Assembly: GCF_003970695.1 (NCBI RefSeq)
Contig: NZ_CP034570.1
Span: 310,001-374,000 of the forward strand
Origin: Maribacter sp. MJ134
Lineage (GTDB): Bacteria; Bacteroidota; Bacteroidia; Flavobacteriales; Flavobacteriaceae
Reading direction: 5' to 3'
Length of the DNA: 64,000 nucleotides
A program made the translations under genes and the position numbers. Shown piece after piece: positions 44,387-52,317 of this stretch. The first letter of the stretch is position 1. Each line of letters starts with the position of its first letter. A model generated the notes under the pieces. That model made no database searches. It was given only the letters and a program-made list of their open reading frames with translations, and had not been told where the DNA came from.

Positions 44387-45049
44387 TTATTCCAGTTCAT
44401 TTAACTTGTCTACATACTTTAACACTAACTGACTTTTAGGAATGTCATTCCTATTTTTTTCTTCTCTATATCGTTTTAGAAGAGCTAAGCTATTCTTAGC
44501 AAGTAATTCTTCTAAACCAAAATCATTTAAATAGGTTAGTTCATTGGATTCTAAGTCTACTAAATAAGGAAAACGTAATTGTGCAACTTTGGCACCATAA
44601 ATAGCTCCGCCGATACCTCCACCCACTTTGCTCCAGAAAGTAGAAGTTTCGCTTTCTTGAATTTGATAATTGTACATGTTTTCATCTTGGGAAATGCCAG
44701 CCACAAAAAATAAATACCGACCATGTTTTAAAACTGGCGTATAGTGAAGCTGGATATTATATTTGAAACAGTTTAAAAATAGTGTATCTCCATTTGAATA
44801 AGCTGCTATATTTTTCTTGATATCCTTTTTTGAGATAAGTTTTGTAGTAGAGGATATTCGATAGTCATTTCCGCCAGACATCTTTATTTCGCCTATAGTT
44901 CTTCTTTCTGATAATAGAGTGTAAGCCAGAGAAGGTTCTTTATTTTGGACTTCATCTATACTCATATAAATCCCTTTGGGAAAATCTTGAGCATTCAAAG
45001 CTAAGATGTTTACTAAAAAAAGAATTAGTGCAAGTAGTTTAATCTTCAT
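44387..45049 (-). CDS. Exported protein of unknown function at the end of the trp operon
   Basis: 220 residues with signal peptide MKIKLLALILFLVNILALNAQ. The mature part begins FPKGIYMSIDEVQNKEPS, which recalls short exported proteins of Bacteroidota with a beta-rich fold. A Gly-rich hydrophobic patch WSKVGGGIGGAIYGAKV may insert into or contact membrane. A helical tail (LEELLAKNSLALLKRYREEKN) follows. No family recognised. Its ATG overlaps the trpA stop by 4 bases, so it is translated with the trp operon, but nothing in the sequence links it to tryptophan. Confidence 0.78.
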   Translation of the reverse strand: MKIKLLALILFLVNILALNAQDFPKGIYMSIDEVQNKEPSLAYTLLSERRTIGEIKMSGGNDYRISSTTKLISKKDIKKNIAAYSNGDTLFLNCFKYNIQLHYTPVLKHGRYLFFVAGISQDENMYNYQIQESETSTFWSKVGGGIGGAIYGAKVAQLRFPYLVDLESNELTYLNDFGLEELLAKNSLALLKRYREEKNRNDIPKSQLVLKYVDKLNELE

Positions 45050-45807
45050 CGAATTAATTTTATAAATGAATTTACTTCATTTACGCCATTGGCAGTCAAA
45101 TATTTAATAAAAGCAGAACCAATGATGGCACCTTTTGAAGTTTTTGTGGCCTGATCAAATGTTTCCGCATCCTTGATACCAAAACCAACTATCTGTGGAT
45201 TTTTTAAGTTCATGTTGGCAATACGCTCAAAATATGTTTCTTGTTCATTTCCAAAGCCGGATTTTGAACCTGTGACGCTAGCGGAACTTACCATATATAT
45301 AAATCCGTCAGAGGCTTCATCGATTTGGCGAATACGTTCATCGCTTGTTTGCGGCGTAATTAAAAATATATTGATAAGACCATATTTTTCAAAAATCACT
45401 TTATAGTCAGCCTCGTAAACATCCAAGGGCAAATCTGGCATGATCAGCCCATCGATACCAATTTCCTGACATTTTTCACAAAAAGCTTCCACGCCATATT
45501 GTAGCATAGGGTTGAAATAGCCCATGACTATTAAGGGGATGGAGACGGTCTTTCGGATGTTCTTTAATTGTTCAAATAGTATTGCCGTTGTCATTCCATT
45601 TTTTAAGGCTGTCGTAGAACTCTCCTGTATGGTTGGGCCGTCTGCCAAGGGGTCACTAAAAGGAAGGCCAATTTCAATCATATCTACGCCATTTTTTTCC
45701 AGGTCCTCAATAATCTGTACGGTATCTTCCAAGGCAGGATATCCTGCTGTAAAATATATGGATAGGAGCTTTTTATTCTCCTGCATCTTGTGATTTATTC
45801 TGTTCAT
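45046..45807 (-). CDS. trpA: Tryptophan synthase alpha chain
   Basis: 253 residues, slightly shorter than the E. coli subunit. Cleaves indole-3-glycerol phosphate to indole and G3P. Catalytic Glu in MIEIGLPFSDPLADGPTIQ and Asp in LIMPDLPLDVYE; the phosphate-binding GFGIKDAETF and IIGSAFIKYL follow. Normally adjacent to trpB, but here separated from it by 423 bases holding a GIY-YIG gene and inverted palindromes. A 4-base overlap with the distal unknown gene. A second ATG seven codons in is possible. Confidence 0.95.
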   Translation of the reverse strand: MNRINHKMQENKKLLSIYFTAGYPALEDTVQIIEDLEKNGVDMIEIGLPFSDPLADGPTIQESSTTALKNGMTTAILFEQLKNIRKTVSIPLIVMGYFNPMLQYGVEAFCEKCQEIGIDGLIMPDLPLDVYEADYKVIFEKYGLINIFLITPQTSDERIRQIDEASDGFIYMVSSASVTGSKSGFGNEQETYFERIANMNLKNPQIVGFGIKDAETFDQATKTSKGAIIGSAFIKYLTANGVNEVNSFIKLIR

Positions 45808-45814
45808 GTTAAGC

Positions 45815-45845
45815 GGTCATTTTTATTCCCGCAAGGGCGGGAATC
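45815..45845 (+). repeat. Palindromic repeat copy 1 (left of GIY-YIG gene)
   Basis: Starts GGTCATTTTT (45815-45824), then hairpin arms ATTCCCGC (45825-45832) and GCGGGAAT (45837-45844) around AAGG. Same family as the copies at 46187-46223 and 63570-63593: GTCATT plus a GC-rich palindrome with a GAAG-like loop and AATC end. Confidence 0.75.
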
Positions 45846-45881
45846 AGTTTAATATGTCAACGTGTTTTTATCATTTATGGT

Positions 45882-46172
45882 CTAATCTGCGAGCATCCAA
45901 GTAAGGTCTTTCCAGTCTGGATTCATATCGTTTACAAGATTTTCTTTCCATTTTCGATTCCATTTTTTTAGCTGTTTCTCCCTCTTAATCGAGTTGATTA
46001 CGTAGGACGAAGTTTCAAACCAAATCAGTTTATGAACATTGTATCTGCCTGTAAAGCCACTATTACTTTTTGATCGATGTTCCTTTAACCTCCTTTTTAA
46101 ATTATTGGTAAACCCTACATAAAGAACGGAGTGATTCTTGTTGGTAAGTATGTAGACATAATAGCGGTGCAT
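45882..46172 (-). CDS. GIY-YIG nuclease family protein
   Basis: 96 residues, one GIY-YIG domain of the UvrC/Slx1/YhbQ small type. The name motif is YYVYILTNKNH followed by VLYVGFTNNLKRRLKEHRSK (here YVY/YVG). The catalytic Arg is in RRLKEH, and the Glu candidate in SIKREKQLKKWNRKWKENL. Small stand-alone members are frequent in flavobacteria and often surrounded by short palindromes. It lies in the same direction as the trp genes and between trpB and trpA; no role in tryptophan synthesis is likely. Nuclease activity unproven. Confidence 0.88.
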   Translation of the reverse strand: MHRYYVYILTNKNHSVLYVGFTNNLKRRLKEHRSKSNSGFTGRYNVHKLIWFETSSYVINSIKREKQLKKWNRKWKENLVNDMNPDWKDLTWMLAD

Positions 46173-46186
46173 TTAATTGATTTAAA

Positions 46187-46223
46187 TCATTTTGGGCGGA
46201 TTTCCGCCTTCGCGAAAATGACC
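46187..46223 (-). repeat. Palindromic repeat copy 2 (right of GIY-YIG gene)
   Basis: On the minus strand it begins GGTCATTTTCGC, then GAAG, then GCGGAAAT, so the arms pair with one G-U. A second small stem (GGCGGA 46195-46200 with TCCGCC 46203-46208) overlaps it. Opposite orientation to copy 1. Confidence 0.7.
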
Positions 46224-46230
46224 AACAAGT

Positions 46231-47412
46231 TTATAGTTTAAAATAGTCAATATACGTCTGTAAATCCTTATCGCCTCGACCGGATAAGCTTATCACCACC
46301 AGATCGTCTGGTTGAAACTTTTTATGTTCAAAAATGGCGAAAGCATGACCGGTTTCTATAGCGGGGATTATACCTTCCAGTTGCGATAACTCTAATCCTG
46401 CGGTCATCGCCTCATCATCCGTGGCTGAATAAAATTCTGCTCTACCTGATTTATGTAAATGGGAGTGCATCGGCCCAACTCCGGGATAATCCAACCCTGC
46501 CGAGATGGAGTAGGGTTCGGTAATTTGTCCGTCTCCAGTCTGCATTAGCATGGTTTTACAGCCGTGGATAATACCAACTTTACCTAATGCGGAGGTAGCA
46601 GCACTTTCTCCGGTATTTACACCTTTACCAGCAGCTTCAACGGCAATAATACCCACTTCAGGTTCATCTAAAAAGTGATGGTACGTACCTGCGGCGTTAC
46701 TGCCACCACCAATACAGGCAACAACATAATCCGGATTTTCACGTCCTTCTTTTTCCTTTAATTGCCATTTGATTTCTTCTGATATAACCGATTGAAATCT
46801 AGTGACCATGTCCGGGTAGGGATGTGGCCCAATGGCCGAACCTATAATATAATGGGTGTCAACGGGATTATTGATCCAATCCCGAATAGCTTCGTTGGTT
46901 GCGTCCTTAAGTGTACGGCTTCCAGAAAGTGCCGATCTTACCTCCGCACCCAGCATTTTCATACGGGCTACATTGGGTGCTTGCCGTGCTATATCAATTT
47001 CACCCATGTAAACGATACATTCTATGCCCATAAGCGCGCAGACAGTAGCGGTTGCCACACCGTGTTGGCCGGCACCCGTTTCGGCAATAATTCGTATTTT
47101 TCCTAGTCGCTTGGCCATTAATATTTGGCCTATGGTATTATTAACCTTGTGTGCGCCCGTATGGTTTAAATCTTCTCGTTTAAGGTATATTTTGGCCCCG
47201 TGTTTTTCAGACAGGCGTTTTGCAAAATAGAGTGGTGACGGTCTTCCTACATAGTCTTTCAATAATTGATGAAATTCTTTTTGAAAAGAATCCTCGTACA
47301 TGATATTTAGATAATTACGGCGCAACTCCTCTACATTTGGGTACAGCATTTCAGGAATAAAAGCTCCTCCAAATTCTCCGTAATATCCTTTTTCGTCTGC
47401 GTGATATTTCAT
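46231..47412 (-). CDS. trpB: Tryptophan synthase beta chain
   Basis: 393 residues. PLP enzyme joining indole and serine. The PLP Lys lies in HTGAHKVNNTIGQ near 86. GAGQHG, the phosphate cup GGGSNAAG near 230 and the C-terminal LSGRGDKD (Ser/Gly-rich) are intact, as in catalytic TrpB1. The N-terminal YGEFGGAFIPEML is typical. Seventy-eight bases separate it from trpF upstream. The stop at 46231 lies just 8 bases from the inserted palindrome copy 2. Confidence 0.96.
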   Translation of the reverse strand: MKYHADEKGYYGEFGGAFIPEMLYPNVEELRRNYLNIMYEDSFQKEFHQLLKDYVGRPSPLYFAKRLSEKHGAKIYLKREDLNHTGAHKVNNTIGQILMAKRLGKIRIIAETGAGQHGVATATVCALMGIECIVYMGEIDIARQAPNVARMKMLGAEVRSALSGSRTLKDATNEAIRDWINNPVDTHYIIGSAIGPHPYPDMVTRFQSVISEEIKWQLKEKEGRENPDYVVACIGGGSNAAGTYHHFLDEPEVGIIAVEAAGKGVNTGESAATSALGKVGIIHGCKTMLMQTGDGQITEPYSISAGLDYPGVGPMHSHLHKSGRAEFYSATDDEAMTAGLELSQLEGIIPAIETGHAFAIFEHKKFQPDDLVVISLSGRGDKDLQTYIDYFKL

Positions 47413-47490
47413 TGTTGTCAGTTTTAAGTTGACGGTTCTGAGTTAATTTTTAATATATTTTCCAATAGCAAATACTGTTTTATTCTGTAT

Positions 47491-48168
47491 CTAATTACTG
47501 ATTCCATTCTTAAACTTTTCAAGCTTCCCTATATGCTTTAGCCCAGGTTCTATTTCAAATTTACTGTTCACATCAATGGCATGACAATATTTAGATTCGG
47601 GCCTTTTTGCAAATTCCTTGATTGATGCTATTTCATTTAACCCTATTCCACCACTTAAAAAGTATGGTTTTGTAGAAGGGTAATTCTCTAGTAGATTCCA
47701 ATTGAAAGTATAACCATTGCCGCCAGGAAGTTTTCCTTTAGTATCGAATAAATAGAAATCGCAAACGGATTCAAACGGTAGTAATTCATTGAAATCGAAA
47801 TTGTCCTTTATAGAAAAAACCTTTATGATTTTAAGTTGGGGAACTTCTTTCTTTAACGCTTTACAGAAAGCAGGGTTCTCTTTGCCGTGTAATTGGACCA
47901 ATAGAAGTCCGTACAGCTCTACTGCGCTTTTAATCTCATCCAACTCGGCATTTACAAATACACCTACTTTTTTAACGCTATGGGGTAGATGTGGCATAGC
48001 TGTATTAAAATGGCGTTTGGAAGGCTTCCAAAAAATAAAGCCTAGATAATCTGGTTTCAAAGCGGCAACCTCGGTAGTATTTTTATTCATGCCGCAAACC
48101 TTCAGCCTAAATGGATGGTTACCGTCTTGACCTTTGTCCTTATCGCTATTGGAGTAATAATAGTCCAC
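47491..48168 (-). CDS. trpF: Phosphoribosylanthranilate isomerase
   Basis: 225 residues. Amadori rearrangement of PRA to CdRP. Catalytic Cys in LKVCGMNKNTTE and Asp in YLFDTKGKLPGGNGYTFNW; product-loop YFLSGGIGLNEI and HAIDVNSKFEIEPG. The usual protein begins at about the KVCGM strand; here the only suitable start is GTG at 48168, giving a 20-residue polar extension (DYYYSNSDKDKGQDGNHP). Just three bases separate it from trpC, supporting coupled translation. Confidence 0.92.
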   Translation of the reverse strand: MDYYYSNSDKDKGQDGNHPFRLKVCGMNKNTTEVAALKPDYLGFIFWKPSKRHFNTAMPHLPHSVKKVGVFVNAELDEIKSAVELYGLLLVQLHGKENPAFCKALKKEVPQLKIIKVFSIKDNFDFNELLPFESVCDFYLFDTKGKLPGGNGYTFNWNLLENYPSTKPYFLSGGIGLNEIASIKEFAKRPESKYCHAIDVNSKFEIEPGLKHIGKLEKFKNGISN

Positions 48169-48171
48169 TTG

Positions 48172-48954
48172 TTAATTTAACTTTTTAATGAATTCTAAGG
48201 CACTTTTTCCAGGATTATCGGTTTTCATGAAATTCTCACCAATCAAAAAACCTTGGTATCCGTACTGCTTTAAATCTCTAATCGCTTCAATTGAACTGAT
48301 TCCGCTTTCAGAAACCTTTACAAAATCATCGGGAATTTGGATCGATAGTGATTTGCTGGTTTCAAGACTTACCTCGAAGGTTTTTAAATTTCTATTGTTT
48401 ACCCCTAACATGTCTAAACTGGGCATAACGGATTTTCGTAATTCTTCTTGGTTATGCACCTCGAGCAAGACCTCTAAGCCTAAACTTTTTGCGAACTCGG
48501 AAAAGGTTTTTATTTCAGCTTTGGTAAGTACCGCGGCAATCAGGAGAATGGCATCAGCGCCAAAAGCCTTCGCTTCCAAAATTTGATATTCGTTGATAAT
48601 GAATTCCTTTCGTAATAATGGCATCATCACGGAGGCTCTTGCAAGAAGTAAATCCTCTAGGGAACCTCCAAAGTACTTGATATCCGTTAGGACACTCATT
48701 CCGCTTACACCTGCGTTTTGGTAATCTCTGGCCACAAGACCTACATTGGTGTTTTGGTTTATGGTGTCTTTTGAGGGGGAACGTCTCTTGTGCTCCGCAA
48801 TGATTCCCGTAGTACTATTCCGTAATGCTTTTGCCAAAGAATTACCGGTCCGGTCAAAAAGAACGGATTGTTCTAATTGGGATTTGGGAATAATGGATTT
48901 CTTTAAATCTACCTCCTTGCGTTTATCCGCTATTATTTTGTCTAGAATATTCAT
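48172..48954 (-). CDS. trpC: Indole-3-glycerol phosphate synthase
   Basis: 260 residues. TIM-barrel closing the indole ring of CdRP. Signature EHKRRSPSKDTI (catalytic Lys, about 54-65), SVLTDIKYFGGS, LLRKEFIINEYQI, AEIKTFSEFAKSLGLEVLLEV, GVNNRNLKTFEV and SESGIS are present. The enzyme is not fused to TrpF, unlike E. coli. Its ATG overlaps trpD by 4 bases. Confidence 0.96.
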   Translation of the reverse strand: MNILDKIIADKRKEVDLKKSIIPKSQLEQSVLFDRTGNSLAKALRNSTTGIIAEHKRRSPSKDTINQNTNVGLVARDYQNAGVSGMSVLTDIKYFGGSLEDLLLARASVMMPLLRKEFIINEYQILEAKAFGADAILLIAAVLTKAEIKTFSEFAKSLGLEVLLEVHNQEELRKSVMPSLDMLGVNNRNLKTFEVSLETSKSLSIQIPDDFVKVSESGISSIEAIRDLKQYGYQGFLIGENFMKTDNPGKSALEFIKKLN

Positions 48955-49946
48955 GCTGCACTGATTTCCTGTAATTTTTTTAATGCTGCCAATCCCTTAC
49001 CACTCAACAATGATTCCTTGGCCTTTTCAAAACCTTCTTTTGGTGAAATATGCTCCACCGTAGCAATGGCCACACCGGCATTGGCACAGACAACGTTATT
49101 TTGCGCTTCGGTTCCTTTACCATTGAGGACATTCATAAATATTTGCGCGGAAGTAGGAATGTCATCGCCCCCAACAATAGCGTCTGCATCAATTTCCGTT
49201 ACGCCAAAGTCCGAGGGTTTCAAAATAGTTTCGGAGCCATTGGATATGGTTTTTGTGTCTCCTGTTAAACTAATTTCATCATACCCGTCCAAAGCATGCA
49301 ATACCGTAAAATTCTTATCTGTATTTTGATAGAGATAACCATACATTCTTGCTAGCTCCAGATTAAAAACACCTACCATTTGGTTTTTTGGAAATGCCGG
49401 ATTCACCATGGGTCCTAACATATTAAAAAATGTTTTAACGCCGAGTTCTTTCCGAATGGGAGCTACGTTTTTCATAGCAGGATGAAACAAAGGTGCATGT
49501 AAAACACATATCCCTGCTTTATCTATGGATTTCTTTAGGAAATCTGCCTCATTACTAAATTTAATGCCTAAAAATTCCATCACGTTGCTACTACCACATT
49601 TAGATGAAACACCATAATTACCATGTTTGGTGACCTTGATGCCTGCACCGGCCGTTACAAAGGAAGATAAAGTAGAAATATTGAAGGTATCCTTTCCGTC
49701 CCCACCAGTACCACATAAGTCAATTGGGTTATAGTGGGATAAATCTACCGCTAAGCAGAGTTCTAATAAGGCATCTCGAAAACCTTCTAATTCCTCAATA
49801 GTGACGCTTCTCATCATATAAACAGTAAGGAAAGCGGCAATTTGACTCATATTATAGTCTCCCTTGGCCATGTTCACCAATATTTGCTTGGCTTCTTCTT
49901 TGTGAAGGATCTCGTGATTTATAAGTCTATTTAAAGTTTCTTTCAT
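48951..49946 (-). CDS. trpD: Anthranilate phosphoribosyltransferase
   Basis: 331 residues. Transfers phosphoribose from PRPP to anthranilate. Motifs CGTGGDGKDTFNIST (about 77-91), KHGNYGVSSKCGSSNVMEFLG, FHPAMKNVAPIRKELGVKTFFN and GYDEISLTG are intact. Stand-alone (no TrpG fusion). 51 bases downstream of trpG; 4-base overlap with trpC. Confidence 0.96.
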   Translation of the reverse strand: MKETLNRLINHEILHKEEAKQILVNMAKGDYNMSQIAAFLTVYMMRSVTIEELEGFRDALLELCLAVDLSHYNPIDLCGTGGDGKDTFNISTLSSFVTAGAGIKVTKHGNYGVSSKCGSSNVMEFLGIKFSNEADFLKKSIDKAGICVLHAPLFHPAMKNVAPIRKELGVKTFFNMLGPMVNPAFPKNQMVGVFNLELARMYGYLYQNTDKNFTVLHALDGYDEISLTGDTKTISNGSETILKPSDFGVTEIDADAIVGGDDIPTSAQIFMNVLNGKGTEAQNNVVCANAGVAIATVEHISPKEGFEKAKESLLSGKGLAALKKLQEISAA

Positions 49947-49997
49947 TATTGATGTTATTTGGATGTTAGTATTGAGCTTATAAATGATTATTGGGGC

Positions 49998-50642
49998 TCA
50001 ATACTGCGCTCGGCTATCAGGGCTTTTACCTTCTACCCAATTTTTTAATATTTGTTTTCCATTTGGAGTCAATACAGACTCTGGATGAAATTGTACGGCT
50101 CGTATATCAAAATCTCTGTGTTTTAGGGACATTATCTGTCCGTTGGTGTCAAAGGAGGTAGCCACTAAAGAATCTGGAATATTGTTGTTAACCACCCAAG
50201 AATGGTATCTGCCTACCGCTATTCGTTTTGGTAATCCTTCAAAAATATAATCGTCCTGTACAATTTCTATTTCAGATGCAACCCCGTGATACACTTGATC
50301 CAGGTTTACTAAACTTCCTCCGAAAACTTCCGCAATCGCTTGTTGCCCAAGGCATACCCCAAAAATACGTTTGGTCTTGGCATACCTTTTAATAATGGAT
50401 TTGAGTAAACCTGCTTCATCGGGAATTCCCGGACCTGGAGAAAGTACAATAAGTTCAAAATTGTCTACATCTTCCAAGTTTAGTTGGTCATTACGTTTTA
50501 CAACAACTTCACAGTCTAAATCCTCAAGATAGTGTACCAAATTATAGGTAAAACTATCGTAATTGTCAATCATTAAAATAGAAGCCCCCTCTGACTCCCC
50601 CATAAGGGGAGCACCTTTTCTCTTGTTATTATTAGTGCCCAT
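49998..50642 (-). CDS. trpG: Anthranilate synthase component II (glutamine amidotransferase)
   Basis: 214 residues as called from the ATG at 50642. Class I amidotransferase triad: Cys in FGVCLGQQAIAEVFGG, then His and Glu in VQFHPESVLTPNG; oxyanion motif LSPGPGIPDEAG. Normal TrpG begins at the strand ILMIDNYDSFTYNLV. Here residues about 10-21 (KGAPLMGESEGAS) are encoded by a GC-rich palindromic repeat, so the N-terminus has been rebuilt by repeat insertion. The repeat loop even supplies an ATG (Met14) that may be the real start. Supplies ammonia to TrpE. Confidence 0.93.
   Translation of the reverse strand: MGTNNNKRKGAPLMGESEGASILMIDNYDSFTYNLVHYLEDLDCEVVVKRNDQLNLEDVDNFELIVLSPGPGIPDEAGLLKSIIKRYAKTKRIFGVCLGQQAIAEVFGGSLVNLDQVYHGVASEIEIVQDDYIFEGLPKRIAVGRYHSWVVNNNIPDSLVATSFDTNGQIMSLKHRDFDIRAVQFHPESVLTPNGKQILKNWVEGKSPDSRAQY
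50582..50613 (-). repeat. GC-rich palindromic repeat inside the trpG 5' end
   Basis: CTCCCC (50595-50600) and GGGGAG (50606-50611) around CATAA, followed on the minus strand by GTCAGAGGGGGCTTC. Related in plan to the copy at 50761-50790 (C-rich arm, short loop, G-rich arm, T-A-G, GGGG, GGCTT), in the opposite orientation. Confidence 0.65.
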
Positions 50643-50745
50643 TTTGAATTTTTTTTAGAATTTTTCCAAGGGAGAAGATTATATGTACAATTGTTTTTTG
50701 TGTTTCATAATAGGACTTAATTTTCCTCGTGATAATATCGCTCAT
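50632..50745 (-). CDS. 37-codon ORF between trpE and trpG
   Basis: ATG at 50745, stop TAA at 50634-50632. It overlaps the start of trpG by 11 bases. The peptide begins MSDIITRKIKSYYETQKTI and is basic and probably helical. It fills the 145-base interval between two inverted GC-rich repeats. I recognise no family; it could be cargo of the repeat pair, a translational coupler for trpG, or a chance ORF. Confidence 0.25.
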   Translation of the reverse strand: MSDIITRKIKSYYETQKTIVHIIFSLGKILKKIQNGH

Positions 50746-50760
50746 TTTTTAGTTTTTATT

Positions 50761-50790
50761 CCCCTCCTTGGGAGGGGTTAGGGGAGGCTT
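50761..50790 (+). repeat. GC-rich palindromic repeat at the trpE 3' end
   Basis: CCCCTCC (50761-50767) and GGAGGGG (50771-50777) around TTG, then TTAGGGGAGGCTT up to the trpE stop codon. Inverted relative of the repeat at 50582-50613. Confidence 0.7.
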
Positions 50791-52188
50791 TTAGATAGTT
50801 TCAGCAATTTCTAGCGCCTTGTTCAACGCTCCAAGTTTGTTATAGGTCTCTTGCAATTCGTCTTCCGCATCTGAGGCAGCCACTAATCCTGCACCTGCTT
50901 GGAAGTGTAATTCATGGTTTTTGCTTAAAAAAGTCCTAATCATAATTGCGTGGTTAAAGTTTCCATTGAAATCCATAAAGCCAATTGCTCCGCCATAATA
51001 TCCCCTGTTTGTTTTTTCATATTTTTCAATAAGCTGCATGGCCATATGTTTTGGGGCCCCACTCAATGTTCCGGCAGGAAAAGTGTCCGCTACAATTTTT
51101 AAGGTAGATATGTCGGCTTTTTTCATCCCTGTAACCTTGGATACGAGATGTATTACATGGGAGAAATATTGCACCTCACGATAGGTTTCTACGTTCACGA
51201 GATTTCCATTACGACTTAAGTCGTTCCGAGCTAAATCCACTAACATTACATGTTCACTATTTTCCTTATCGTCCTTTGCAAGTTGCTTTGCAAGTTCAGC
51301 GTCTTTTTCGTCATTTCCCGTTCTTTTATAGGTGCCTGCAATTGGGTGAATTTCCGCCTTACCATCCTTTACAATGATTTGTGCCTCTGGCGAACTACCG
51401 AAAATTTTAAAATCGCCATAATCAAAAAAGAAAAGATAAGGGGAGGGATTAATGGAGCGCAACGCCCTATAAACATTAAATTCATCGCCTCTAAAACCCT
51501 GGGAGAATCTTCTGGATAATACCAATTGAAAAACATCTCCTCGTTGGCAATGTTTTTTTGCGAGCGCAACGTGTTCTTTAAAAGCATTGTCTTCTAAGTT
51601 TGTTCTAACAGCTCCTTCCTTGGAGAAATTATAGGAGGCAAAATTCCTCACCTTTAAAACCTGTTCTAATTGCGGAATGTTATTTTCAGATTCAAAACAA
51701 TGCGCAAATAGATAGGCTTCGTTTTTGAAGTGATTAATTGCAATTACGTTTTGATACACGGCATAATAGATGTCGGGTATTGCAACCGAATTATCCTTCT
51801 TAGTAATTTCAATAGATTCAAAATAACGAACGGCGTCATAGGCCATAAATCCGAAAAGACCGTTTGTGATAAACTTAAAGTCTTGCTTCTCTATTTTAAA
51901 TTGTATGCCAAAACTGTCTATTTCCTTAGTGACCTCTGTTTCCTTAGTGATGTGAATTTCTTCTTTGGTACCATCAGGAAATTCTTTGGTGATGACTTCG
52001 TTCTGTACTTTTATGGAAGCTATCGGATTACAGCAGATATAGGAAAAACTATTGTCATTGGCATGGTAGTCACTACTTTCCAGTAAAATACTATTCGGGA
52101 ACTTATCCCTGATTTTAAGATAAACACTTACGGGAGTAATGGTATCTGCCAGGATTTTTTTAGAATGCGTTTGAAGTTGAAATGACAT
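50791..52188 (-). CDS. trpE: Anthranilate synthase component I
   Basis: 465 residues. Makes anthranilate from chorismate with ammonia from TrpG. Feedback-type N-terminal segment LLESSDYHANDNSFSYI (LLES plus S, the Trp-binding pattern). Chorismate-binding core: FQLVLSRRFSQGF, GSSPEAQIIV, PIAGTYKRTGNDEKDAELA, MLVDLARNDLSRNG, then FPAGTLSGAPKHMAM and YYGGAIGFMDFNG. First structural gene of the operon, 13 bases past the attenuator-like hairpin. Confidence 0.96.
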   Translation of the reverse strand: MSFQLQTHSKKILADTITPVSVYLKIRDKFPNSILLESSDYHANDNSFSYICCNPIASIKVQNEVITKEFPDGTKEEIHITKETEVTKEIDSFGIQFKIEKQDFKFITNGLFGFMAYDAVRYFESIEITKKDNSVAIPDIYYAVYQNVIAINHFKNEAYLFAHCFESENNIPQLEQVLKVRNFASYNFSKEGAVRTNLEDNAFKEHVALAKKHCQRGDVFQLVLSRRFSQGFRGDEFNVYRALRSINPSPYLFFFDYGDFKIFGSSPEAQIIVKDGKAEIHPIAGTYKRTGNDEKDAELAKQLAKDDKENSEHVMLVDLARNDLSRNGNLVNVETYREVQYFSHVIHLVSKVTGMKKADISTLKIVADTFPAGTLSGAPKHMAMQLIEKYEKTNRGYYGGAIGFMDFNGNFNHAIMIRTFLSKNHELHFQAGAGLVAASDAEDELQETYNKLGALNKALEIAETI

Positions 52189-52200
52189 AGTAAAAGTTAT

Positions 52201-52235
52201 AAATTAAAAAAGGCTTGTCGTGATGACAAGCCTTT
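52201..52235 (-). terminator. Attenuator terminator of the trp operon
   Basis: On the minus strand, perfect 11-bp arms AAAGGCTTGTC (52235-52225) and GACAAGCCTTT (52219-52209) around a 5-base loop, followed by T-rich sequence ending near 52201. It lies between the Trp leader peptide and the trpE start, the position of a classical attenuator. Confidence 0.8.
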
Positions 52236-52258
52236 ATATATTTTCAATAGGGACTAGT

Positions 52259-52312
52259 TCACGAATGTTGTCGCAAATTATTCCACCACCAAGTGTTATT
52301 CATTGATTTCAT
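52259..52312 (-). CDS. trp leader peptide with three consecutive Trp codons
   Basis: 17 codons: MKSMNNTWWWNNLRQHS, stop TGA at 52261-52259. Three adjacent TGG codons sit in the middle (52291-52283). It is followed after 23 bases by a strong terminator hairpin and then trpE. A short peptide rich in the product amino acid, a terminator and the biosynthetic operon in that order is the classical ribosome-mediated attenuation arrangement. The start may be Met1 or Met4: the -7 promoter box ends only 5 bases before Met1, so transcription probably begins at or next to it. The pausing RNA hairpin and antiterminator were not modelled. Confidence 0.8.
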   Translation of the reverse strand: MKSMNNTWWWNNLRQHS

Positions 52313-52317
52313 TGGTT

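Larger units (their letters stand above)
45815..46223. mobile_element. Candidate 409-bp mini-element carrying a GIY-YIG gene inside the trp operon
   Basis: Bounded by inverted copies of one palindrome family: GGTCATTTT at 45815-45823 and its complement AAAATGACC at 46215-46223. Inside is a single GIY-YIG endonuclease-like gene. It separates trpB from trpA, which are usually adjacent. The ends and cargo are seen directly; mobility is an inference, and I see no target-site duplication. Confidence 0.5.
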
